The notes beneath the pieces were generated by a model that saw only the letters and a program-made list of their open reading frames with translations, was not told the origin of the DNA and ran no database searches. This document shows positions 11,501 through 23,500 of a stretch of DNA of 30,394 nucleotides, piece after piece. Numbering within the stretch: the stretch's first letter is position 1; each line of letters opens with the position of its first letter. A program made the translations under genes and the position numbers. Origin of the DNA: Phoronis australis (Eukaryota; Phoronida; Phoronidae); the NCBI GenBank assembly GCA_002633005.1, contig NMRA01000575.1, forward strand, positions 19,083-49,476, in the 5' to 3' direction.

Positions 11501-14500
11501 TATTTCTTCACCGATTTTCTGGCTTAGTGTTTAATATAAATTTGTAATGTTGATTGGAAGATTGTCATTAAGAATAGAAAAGTATCAACGTTAAGTCCAC
11601 AAATATATTGTTGACACAATTCAAACCTCAATGTTTCTTAAGATGCATGTACAGGGTACAGATTGAAAAATATTTGTTGAAATCATGAGATATGAAAAGT
11701 GTATTTACACACAAAATATTTAGTTAAACTTCAGATAGTCTACTGTTTTTGTAACAAAGATAACATTGTCTTAATTCTAATGTCGTCTCAAGTAGTCTCT
11801 ATTACCTCGTCTTGCACGTCTACATCGGCCCCACCCTGCACCAGCACCCTCACCACCTCCGTCCTGCCCCTCCCTGCTGCCAGGTGAAGTGCAGTCTGGC
11901 GCTGCAGAAACAATGAACAAGTTATAGCAAACTTCACAATCAATAACTTCACTGTGAATCTTAATTACTCGTCATGCAAAGGTTGAAATACCACAATTGT
12001 ACACAGATTCTCTATTAATTTGATGTGAGTAAAAGATCTAATTAAATTATCTTTTGTTAGCCACCTGAACGGGTATTTTGCTAAAAACAATTTTTGACAC
12101 AAAAAACTATGTATTGGACACCAATGTTGAAGCTAAATGTGCTCTGTATGAAAGCAGCGATCACAAGGTTAAAATTTACGGGGCTGCCTGATATTCTTAG
12201 TATATCGACCATACCTGCTGGGTGCATCAATTGAGAAACACGGTGAAACTAAGTTATACGTCCAGTTTCACTTCTGCCTGAGGTCCAAAATAATTTCTAA
12301 CGGATGTGTGTCATTAACAAACAGGAATACAACTATGACATAACATCAATACATGAATAAAATGATATTGGAATAGGCAATCTTTGGTAGGCCTATATGG
12401 TGTTTTACTGGTTAGGAACAAATGCAGAGAGAACACATTCAACTTGTCAATGACATTGAACAAAGTGGTAACTGGTAAAACCTCCTAGAAAAGAATAAAC
12501 CCTTCTCTACAAATTAAGCACATTATGAAACACATTTTACCAAAACCATTCTTCTAGTAAGACTGATGGTCAATCAATCACGTGGTTCCCATTTTGCCAA
12601 AAATCCAAACGAATTGATGTGATGTTCTGAGTCTTCAGACGCCGAGACAGTGGCCTGGCCAAGCGAACTGCTGCTTTTAAAAAGAGCACTTTGCCGGCCA
12701 GTTTTCGCGTGTACACGCGATAAATTGATACATTCGCCTGTTCTTGAATATATTTAAAGGGGCATTTCCTTATCACAAGGAGCCAATTAAAGAGACTATG
12801 ACCATGAAAAATATCATGAAACGTACTGCATCTTGAGTTTTTTGACACTCGTTTGACATTGTAAATGCTGTGTTTTGGCATGGACACCATTTTCAAACTT
12901 GTATAAAAAGTTTGACATGATCAATGATTTACCTTATGCAACATTTTGTTTTTGAACGATCACGGCCTTTTTATGAAAAGCAAACAAGGAATACAAAAAG
13001 GTCAACATCAACATAAGCTGCCTCTTCTTGCCGACGGCCACTTGGACCCGACGGTTACAGACGTATAAATAACCCTAGGCATATTAATAGCCGAACGGCA
13101 GCCACGACTTGGGTTTCAGCAGACCAGTTTTGGACTGCAAACTATTGCAAAGTAGACGCAACATTTATTGGAACAAGCACCCAGTGCTCTACAAATCGCC
13201 ACCTTTAACTCGAGAACATCTTCAATAAGGCGCCAATAGTTATGGCAAATGTCCACCTGTCCTTTAACTCTCTAAAATTATTTTCAAAACTGCAAGACGT
13301 GTTTAAAAAGCGATAAACGGAGCAAAGTTTGGAGTCGCAGTGTTTTATGTTTGCAGTGGTCGTCCTTAGGATTAGGGTTTAGGGTTAGGGTTTAGGGTTA
13401 GGGTTTAGGGTTAGGGTTTAGGGTTAGGGTTTAAGGTTAAGGTTAGGGTTAGGAATAGGGTTCTCCTCTCATCCGTCTTGAAAAGACGTGGCAGTGGTCT
13501 GGCCAGGCGAAGCGTTGCTTTCAACCCCATTTAGAACGTCTGCACGTCAAACGAATGTCAAACAACTCAAATAGAACAATTATAGCTTAATGGTGATTGG
13601 CCATGGTCTCTTTAATTGGTTCATTGTGATAAGGAAATACCCCTTTAAATATTTTCAAGAACAGGCAAATGTATCAATTTATCGCGTGTACACGTGAAAA
13701 CTGTAGCCTACGGCAAAGCGCTATTTTTAGAGCAACGATTAGAATTTTCTATTTGAAGATAATCACCTTAGGGTGTTGTTTAAAAAGGGAAATGTTAAAA
13801 ATTTTGAATTCTCGAAGAATTTCATATGCAAAGGGACGATCATGATTGCTTTGATGACAAACAAACACGGAGTACACAAAATTCTACTTCTTGAACATAA
13901 GCCGCACTTTGATGTTACGCCACGACTAGCAGACGGACACTTGGATCACACGGTTAGTGAATAGACAAAATAAACAAAAATACGTACAGATGGAAAATAA
14001 TGCATAATAGAACATGGCACTCATACCTAAAATTATAAAAAATTGTTGAACCTTAAAACAACTGCCTGTTTGAAAAATATCTTCATGTAAATAAAGCCTT
14101 AAAATATCGTTTTTTTAGAAATCACCCAAGAAGTGCAATGCCTCAAGGGAACATCAATCCATCTATTAATAGAAGACAATCTGAAAATCTATAATTAGAC
14201 ATGCATTTGAACGTCAACACTGGGTGCGTTCTCGCGAATGGCCGAGACAAAATGTCGCCCCCCTTGTGATATCCTAGATCCGCTTATGTATTGAATTCAT
14301 TCTGGACACGTCACAAACGTACTACTGCACAGACCCAACTTTTCACGCCAGCTGAGATTTTGGCCACTCGTATCAAGTCGCAATATGCGACTTGGAATTT
14401 TCATCATAACCGTACTGAGTTTTTACATGTACACCTATTGGTTGAAACCTGGCAAATATGAATCAACTCATGAGGATCTGAACATAATTTTGTTGCAGCC

Positions 14501-17500
14501 AAATTAAGTTCAAAAGAACTCTAACGGAGAACAGCCCGATAAATGACTAGCAGTTGCAAACATACATGTACATGTATCGCGAAAAAATGAAATAATCCTG
14601 AAAGAGTTTTTGTTGAAATGTACTTTGGTTACTTTTTCAAATATTCGGATGCGCCGAAGAATATGCCAGACCACGTGATAAAACGTCACAAAACAGTGAC
14701 GTTTACGATAAAGTTACCAAACTTTGTCTTGGAAAAAACATGTAATTTTTTTTTTTTGAGGAAATTGTCCGGATTGTGAAATTATAATATCCCAGATCAT
14801 GGGCTACGCAGCACTGAGGAAAGTTAGGGTTATAGCCCCCAGACCCCCTATGGAGCACCGCCCGTAGTCCACGGGCACTGAAAACAGTGGGGGTACAGCC
14901 ACCCCTCAACCACTATGGTGCGACGCCCGTGCAGATAATAGATCCCATTGCGACACTGCTTGGTTTTGTTCTTTGTGCTCACGGTCGAGTCCCGGGAAGG
15001 GATCGTGATTCGGTAATGTTAAGTAACGGCCTGTTTGAACATGCGTCCTGTTTTTTCGCAAAAGACATAAAGCCAGTAAATTACAACCCTAGGTCCACTA
15101 ATAGGCAAACAACGCCTTTTTCAGCGGAAAAAGTTTTGATTTGCTACATATAACTATTGCAACTTATTTTTAAACAATCAGACATAAAGTTTTGAGCAAT
15201 CATTTTATTCTTCTATTCGCACACACCATGCCAGTTTTTTACTCCCCAGATAATCAGTCGACTATGTCATTGATTTTTAAAACTTGCTTGGGAAAAAATA
15301 CTGTTCCGAGTGAAACGTCAGCCAAAATGAGTTAATAATTTTGCGGGTGGCTAGAAAACACGTGGATGTTAACGAAATCGAAACATTCGCACCTTGGTGG
15401 CGTTGCATCATTTCTTGCTATTCCAGTCTTTTGATGTTTTAGCACGCAACCATTTGGTAAAAAAACTAAATTTGCGCCTTTTTTTAACTTTGAAACATTG
15501 TGTAACAAGCGCCCACTGGTCTATTATTCGCCACTGTTAACTTTTGACAAAATTCAATAAACCGCCAACAGCTGTAGCAAGCCCCACCATTAATTTCCCT
15601 CACTGAAATTCTTTTCAACACTGCAAGATGCGTTTAATATATTGTAACCGGACCAATGTTTTGAGTCGCAGTGTATTAAGTTTGTGGGGGTCCACGGAAA
15701 CATCGAATTCTGGAAGCTACTGCGTGGTATGAAGCTGTCATCTACGATGTCTATAGTCGGTCACACACTTATTATGCTTAAGAACAAATTCGTTTTTCAA
15801 AAGAATCCCTTCTTTTGTCAATATTTAAAAGCTAAGTCCCGGATTCGGTTGATTTCTCCGAAGGAGAAGTAACCCCTCCGACATGCATTTTGGGATCACG
15901 TGTCGTTTCTAGGCTAACATACATGTATATTCTGCAAAACTATATGGCACGTACAGTGTATCCGGTCACAAGGAGCAAACTCGAATTACACGGTTATGTG
16001 AAGCTGCTCGGATTGGATATTATGTCGAAGCTCCAACGGATTTCAATGGCGGTAGAGAAAAATGCAGTTGCACCAAACAGTAAGAACTCAATTACGCGAC
16101 CGGAAATTTGGGGATTACTTAACGTCGTAGGCAAAATCATAATCTCAGCATTTTCTTGACGGCCTTAAACTTAATTTGGCGCATTTGGTTAATTTCTTGC
16201 AACCTAAATTTCGTGACAACTTGATGGGATTTTGGCTAGGTCCCAAATTGCTGATATACATAAAACGAGTTATTATTAGTTTTGCCTTTGCCATGACCAA
16301 AATGTTAAGCACTGTCTAAAAATAAATTCCTTGGAAAAATGAATTTCGGAGAAATAGTCAACAAATCATAAAACAAGAGCAACGCAGAGGGTTGAAATGC
16401 GCCCACAATTGCACCGTATACGGTATCCTTCTAGGGTTGTTTATTGGTACCATAAAGTGGCCAGTAGAGGACATATATGTAGTATGTTGTACTTTGCAAA
16501 ATGGAAAGGCATGGACAAAATGTGAGTGATCTTCATAATACAAGCACATCCTATACATCAGTTGCTTAAAGCACCACAGAAACATAGAATTAAAAACAAA
16601 TTTACCAACATACGAGATTAGCACAGCATTAGAATGCCAGAAACAAATTTCTACTTGGAATTTTTCCTTCATAGTCACGAACTAACACAAAGTATACACC
16701 TGAAGACCTATGAAAATACAGAGGTCAATGTAAAATACTAAAATTGCCACTAGAGGCATACCGGTAGTCAGAATCATCCTAAAGTCGTCATCGTCCGTTG
16801 TCAACATCACATAAATATACTTGCTAAATTTAGTAAAGATCCTGCAAACGGTTTGGGAGATACAGCCATGGGCGCAAAAAAACAAAACTGCCACTAGGAG
16901 GCGCCACAGTAGTCCAAATCGTCTGAAAATCATTGTCAGCTGTCTTCCTTATAGTAAGCACATACACGCCAATTTTCACAATCATCCTTTGAGCGGTTTG
17001 GTTGATAGAGGGGTGGACGCAAAAATACAGACTCGAAAACAGTAAAAATGGCCACTAGGTGGCGCAAACTACGTCGAATCCATCTGAAAACAGTAGGATA
17101 GCGTCATCTCACTAATAGGTGCCTACATACCAAATTTCATGAAAATCCGTTCAATACTTTTGAAGATACAAAGGTAAGCGTAAAAAACTAAAATTGCCAC
17201 TAGGGGGCACACCGGTAGTCGGATCCGACCAAAAGTCGTCATCTTCCGTTGTTAACATCATATAAATATACTTACACAATTTGTAAAGATCCTGCGAACG
17301 GTTTAGGAGATACAGCCATAGGCGCAAAAAAACAAAACTGCCACTAGGAGGCGCCACGGTAGTCGAAATTGTCGGAAAATCATCTTCAACCGTGCTCTAC
17401 ATAGTAAGCATACATGTATACATTCCAATTTTCACAATCATCCTTTGAGCGGTTTGGTTGATAGAGGGGTGGACGCACAAAAACAGACTCGAAAACACTA

Positions 17501-20500
17501 AAAATGGCCACTAGGTGGCGCAAACTATGTCGAATCCATTTGAAAACGGGAGGATAGCGTCATCTCACTAATAGATGCCTACATACCAAATTTCATGAAA
17601 ATCCGTTCAGGACTTTTGAAGATACAAAGGTTAGCATAAAAAAATAAAATTGCCACTAGGCGGCACACTGGTAATCGGATCCGTCCGAAGGTTCGCACAT
17701 GCCTTCCCATTCATGAATGGAACAAATGTGCCAAATTTCATGAACATATGTCAAAGGGTTTTGGAGATAGAGCGGCGGACGCCGCACGCCGGACGCCGGA
17801 CGGACGCCGCCCGTACGGAGGGAGGGACGGACGGACGGAGATGACGGCATAATGCGTCCACATATAAATATGTGGGCGCATAACAAAAGCAAACAATAAG
17901 AAATGCTTCTGTTCATGTCATCCGCGTTTTGTAGTGTAGGTAATCAAAAGATTTGGTCAGTGGGGGTTAAAGTTTTCAGTATCCAATTACATATTAAAGG
18001 TTACATAAAAATGTGATAATGGTCATCTTCAATCTACCCATGTCATAGTCTTGAATGACAACTTCGTCGTGTGAACCAGAACAAAACATGTAACACCTTC
18101 TTCGCCTGTCCCCTGCTTAGATACTGCGAAAAAAGGCGAACCAACTTTGTCAGCTTAAATCAATACACCAAGTAGCAACATTTTGGACCGCTAGGGAATT
18201 GTTTTGTTAGTACTGCAAAGCTATAATGATATAACTCAACCATATTTTTCAAGTAGTTTGTAAAGTATATATCCAGAAAAAAATTCTTACTTCCCGCGTC
18301 AGGTCTTCATGTACATTGGGCACAACCTGTTTGATATCCGCATGGAGCTTGACAAAACAGACAAATTTATCAAAATTGGGGTTCAAGTCTGTGATGACCG
18401 AATGTACCAACTAAAACGATTACATTTACTGTATGCATATATTTATTAGCGCAACGATGAGTACACATGCGTTCTGGCCAACAGCCAGACCCGAACTGAC
18501 CACGAGGTCTCTAACAACTAGATGGAAGACACGCCCACTATATACTAAGATAGTTACCACAAAGTCAGAGTAATTTGCAGACACAAATGAGAGTGATGAC
18601 TTGACTGGACTGTCCAATCCTTCGAGATCAGTATATTGCCACAATTTGCATTGAATATTTTCAAATTTTATTCAGTTGCAAAATGATTTTTTCCTGAACA
18701 GTATCTGGAGTAAGATGTCCAAAGTGGGGCAAGTTCTGTGTACACTAATTAAAATCACGTCAAGACGGCACCCCGAAACTCGCAGAAACTACTTCCAAGA
18801 ATAACATATTCTTCGACAGGGTTGTATGGCGATGGTCCTAATGCCCGATATCTCTGATCACCGCATATTACTAAATTAGGAGACAATCTACAACCGCGGT
18901 TGACAGGAAAGAATTTAAAAATATACCATACTGCATGACAACATGCTGTGAATGTTCTAATAGTGTTTCAAATCACTTTCAGGTATTTTCAGCAAAGTTA
19001 GCAAAATAAAAGTTGAATCAATTGTTTCCGTCATAGATTAGAAACATCAGTCCAAGGATGTCTTGTTCAATAATATTGTGCATGGGGTCGTATAACATGT
19101 ATGGAAACAATTCTCCGATAAAGCCTCCCCCCAAAGAGCATCAGGACTGGTTCAGCAACAACACTTGAAAAACATACATCAAGCAAAAAGAGAAGTCTCT
19201 AATTTTTTTAGATTTTCACGAAATCGTTTTTTTTTAAATTCTTAGGGATAAGCTTAATTATAGTATGACTTTGTGATTCAGTGAGTCCACTGTTTAAGCT
19301 ATTCCGCAGTGCTACCTAACAAAAGCATCATGTGACTTTGGAACGACACTTGTCGATGGGAGTGGCTTCGCCCCTAACACACACCCTTGGCTACAGCCAC
19401 GATTCCGGCTCGCAGTGTTTAGTACATGAACACCCAGCCCACACCAGAAGTTTGTTGACACGGACAACTATGCACGCCCAAAAATTATTGGGTTGGGCAC
19501 AAATCATTTTTACTTCGCCGAACCACCCCCACCCTTCGCCACCACCTCTGCCACTCCCCCCTCTCCTACGTCTGCCCTAGGTGGGGGTCACAGTGGAGGA
19601 TTCAAGGGTGGCCATCGTCAATCTACCCAAGCCATAGTTGCAGAAATTTGCATTAAATATTTTCAAATTCTATTCAGTTGCAAAATGATTTTTTCCTGAA
19701 CAGTATCTGGGGTAATTAAGATGTTCAAAGTGGGGCAATTTACGTGTGCACTACATGCGCGCACCGAAGTGGGCTAAAAGGTCCACCCCAGAGAGACAGA
19801 AAGTCCGAGAAAACGAGGCATCAGTTCGTTAAACATTCGCAAAGGCGTATTTCACAATGGTGCTCCCGTTTTCTGTTTTTTTTTTTTTTTGTTTTTTTGA
19901 AGTCGGGCCACTTTTTTGTTACCAAGAGGTCCACAAAGTCAGGAACTCGAGCCCCCCATATTGAAGGCTGGGTGCGCGCATGTACTAGTTTACTAGTTTA
20001 ATTAACGTCCAGACAGCTCCCCCCTCCCCCCAGTGGAGCCCATGAGTTAACCACTGATTCAGCCTTATCGTAACAAGTAGCATCAGACGTGTCACATACA
20101 GATTTGCATAATTCTATGTATCCTGATTTTCGTCAATCATCAAAATCTGAGAATTAAAAATGTGTTTGTGATATGTTACATAGTGAATTCTGAGGTTGCA
20201 GCATGATAAATAATTTTGCTCAGTTGAGTGTCTGAACTGAGTCCTGTGCCCGCGGGTACTGCGAATGGCCAAATTACTTAAGTATGCAGAGCTTGTGTTT
20301 AAGTTTCAGCTTCTCATGGTTTACGGCAGTGGTAATACGTCTGCTGTCTGTGAGTGGAAAATGGCCGAGCATTCGGTTATTTTGTTTTGTATTAAAATTT
20401 TGAAAGTTGTTTCGACCGGCCGAAATGATGTTTTTGTTCAAAAGTCGACTCACTTTTGCCAAAGGTTTGCCTAAATATCCGTTAATGGTTCCATTCAAGA

Positions 20501-23500
20501 ACAGCACTGTCCGTGGCCTGGCATACAAACAAGTATATCGGTATAGAGTATCTTTGTTTGATACAAATGATGTTATCACCCTGAGTCGAATTACCAGGGC
20601 CCGGTCTCCAATCTTTTTACTCGAAATGGAACCCGAAATTAGGTTTGGCATTTTCTACTCTACTTTTGGGCGAACTCAAGATAAGTGTCTATTATTCTAT
20701 GCTCGAGTACACAATAACTTACGTAGATAATGTATTGCCCTTAGTTCACAGTTTTTAAGCCCAATATTAAAGCTATAAGTTCGAGTTTGAACTCGAAATT
20801 TCGAGTTTTTTCTCGAGTTTGTAGCACGAATATAAGGGTCTTCAAGGGCAAACTTGAACTAGAAACTCCTATGCATAAACTATAATGTATTCGAGCACAG
20901 TCTGATAACCAATTATCTTAAATTAGCACAAAAGGAGCAAAGAAATTGCCAAAAACAGTTTCGAGTTCGTTTCGAGTTCGTTTCGAGTACAAGATTAGAG
21001 ACCGGGCCCAGTTGTGTAAACAAACTGCAGACTCTACAAGGGCAGGTCACCAGTGCAATTTCTCCTAACCTCCATTGGAGGGCGCCAGCATGCGTGTGAC
21101 GTCAGTGGACAAAAGGGTCTTGGACAACATTCACCATTCTGTATTAGGATGGCCCTGATTCCTTATATCACTGCTCACAGCATATCACCAAAATATGGAT
21201 ACATTCCACAAAAGCGGTTGATCGGAAAGAATTAAAATATATACCTTGCTGCATGACAACATGCTTTGAGCTTTCTAACAGTGCTTAAAATCACTGTCAG
21301 GTATTTTTAGCAAATTTAGCAAAATAAAAGATGAATCATTTGTTTCCGTTATTGATTATAAACATAAGTCCAAAGCTATCCTGTTCAATAATATTGTGCA
21401 TGGTGTCATATAAAATGTATGTAAACAATTCTCCGATAAAGCCTCCCGCGAATTGGAATCAGAACTGGTTCAGCAACAACACTTGAAAAACATGCATCAA
21501 GCAAAAGGAGATGTCTCCAATTTTTTAGCTGTTCAAGAAATCGAGGCTTTTCTTCTAAGGGATAAGCCTATTTCATAGCACGAATTTTTGATTCAGTGAG
21601 TCCTCTAACCTAGTTCGCAGTATTCCCTAACAAAAGTATCAAATTTTTCAGAAAACATTGCATTGGAAATCTATCGGAACTGGCAGGTTTTTCGCATTTC
21701 ACGTTTTTCAAGATACCAGTTACATCTTTCACAATTAATTCTAGTTCAATTTTTGCTAACATCATGTATCTTTGGAACGAAATTTGCGAATGGGAACTCT
21801 TCGCAACCAACACACGCCCTTGGCTACGGCCATAATTCTGGCTCGCAGTTATTAGTACGTGTACGCCCACCGCATACCAGAACTTGTTGAGACGGACAAC
21901 ATAAATTGATCAGCAGGATCACATAAATCCATGAAGTCGTTTTTTCAAGCTATGGCAAACTTCAACTAAACATTATGCAAAGAATTCAACTTGTTTATAG
22001 AACAAAAACAAGGCATGTATCTAAACTACACGGTCACGGACGTAAAAACACGACCCACGTACCTGCAAACACCGTTCACTGACTCGCAAACATGGGATTG
22101 GACTCACAAAACATGATCCAAAAACAGCATCTGGTATGCTGAAGACCGCTAAACAGGATCTAAACTTTTTAATCCCGACGCCTTACCGATCCTGCCACCT
22201 ACAGGGAATTCTAATAACAACAATGCCTTAATTTCTGTGAACTTTCAGGAATAAACACTTGTGCGCGAAGGAAATTGGAAATTAAAAATGCCAGATTGTG
22301 AATGCTACAAACCAGAACCTTATTATTGAAGACAACGTCACCAACACACCCGCATTTTCAGTTGTTAGAACGTCTTTCGAAATCCTATACATGTATGAAC
22401 ATATCCTATAATAAACTATATGTTCAAAACTAAAGTGAAGACACAAACCTTGAGTCAACAACATCAAAAGAGAGATCAACAAAGTATTCAAGGACACGTA
22501 CACGTATGCAGCTTTTACTGCCGTAAAACTTACTTTTAAAGAAATGAATGCTCCTCACGCAGGGATATTCATGAACTATGATTTTGTGGCACGAACGCGT
22601 GAAAATAAAAAGGCGCAAATACATTCAAGAGTGCAGCGTTTTAAAAGATGCGCTCGGGTGCATCAATAAAACGCAACAATCTTCCAAAAGATTCTAGACA
22701 AATTACATCAAAAGTAAGTAGTATGCGTATTTGTTGGAGCTCTACATGTATATGCATTTAGCGACTGAACTGAGGATTCGTAATCGAAGAAATGTCGTCC
22801 TGTCTTTGCGCAGGTTATGCTCAGTATGCAATTGATAATAACGTTTTAACACAAACACTAGCTCTCTCAGTAACTGGTGGTCCGCGAGAGGAGCACTTAA
22901 GACTTCTTTTCTCGGAAAGCGCAAAGTCCAAAAAGTGATCAGATTGAGAAATGAATATTTATGTTTATGGTAGGGAACCTCAAGGTCATATGAGGTCAAA
23001 TTACGTGTACGTCAAACCCAATAACAAATGAATAAAATTAAATGTTTTTATTGTAACTAATAGACAACAAAGTGATGGAATCGATTAATCCTATCTGCTG
23101 TGGCAATAAAATGTTTTGGCGAAAAATATAATATTCAACATAGTCATTTAATTTGAAAGGCAACGGTTGCAAAAAATATTTTCAAGATTTTTTTAGGGGA
23201 GTGTTCATGTATGCATACTTACTTCCTGGTCCAATGGTTGGTTAAGGTTCCATTTATTCTTGATCAATTTCTGAAGAGGCGCACAGTCGCCATCTTCCAC
23301 TGCTTTTATAACCTGAAAATAATAACAAATAAATATGAATTACATTTCACCCAGTGTACATGTGCTATCGCCATCGAGTCATTACATTGCTTCATACTTC
23401 CAAGTGACATTTAAACATCATTTGAGCATCCCTGCAATTATGATATTAGTGTCGTCCCGCTGGAAATCTGACGCACTAAAAAACTACATTCGCATGTCTA

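Larger units (their letters stand above)
12670..13736. repeat. Long inverted repeat, about 195-bp arms with a 680-bp spacer
   Basis: The left arm (12670-12862) and right arm (13543-13736) are reverse complements with scattered mismatches. The best-preserved core is around CGCGTGTACACG and AAATTGATACATT. The spacer holds a telomere-like tract and a segment related to 15485-15700. The arms resemble a foldback-type DNA element, but no target-site duplication was identified. An open frame of 108 codons on the left arm has no motif. Confidence 0.75.
16397..17881 (+). mobile_element. Pearl/HINE-like non-autonomous element (probable Helentron derivative)
   Basis: The left boundary ATGCGCCCACA (16397-16407) is the reverse complement of the right boundary TGTGGGCGCAT (17871-17881). 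Between them lie tandem monomers of about 135-177 bp (16740-17750), then a G/C-rich stretch with GGACGGACGGACGG (17772-17840), then a 12-bp-stem hairpin (17853-17880). Short terminal inverted repeats, about 160-bp core repeats, an ACGG-type microsatellite and a 3' end of this kind are the published layout of 'pearl' elements of bivalves. A subterminal hairpin is a property of Helitron2/Helentron non-autonomous copies. No transposase or Rep ORF is present. Classification rests on architecture alone. The true left end could be slightly further out, near 16370. Confidence 0.65.

Noticed and set aside
12570-12896. 108-codon minus-strand open frame
   Set aside because: It coincides with one arm of the inverted repeat, shows no motif, and the matching arm does not preserve it.
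17650-17916. Overlapping open frames on both strands in the G/C-rich end of the pearl-like element
   Set aside because: They come from GGACGG repeats, which are stop-poor in every frame, and have no domain.
20265-20730. Open frames of 69-125 codons on both strands
   Set aside because: They overlap each other and the TIR element, with no recognisable protein family.
21070-21084. An extra CTCF-like site, CCATTGGAGGGCGCC
   Set aside because: Two core positions mismatch and it is isolated from the array.
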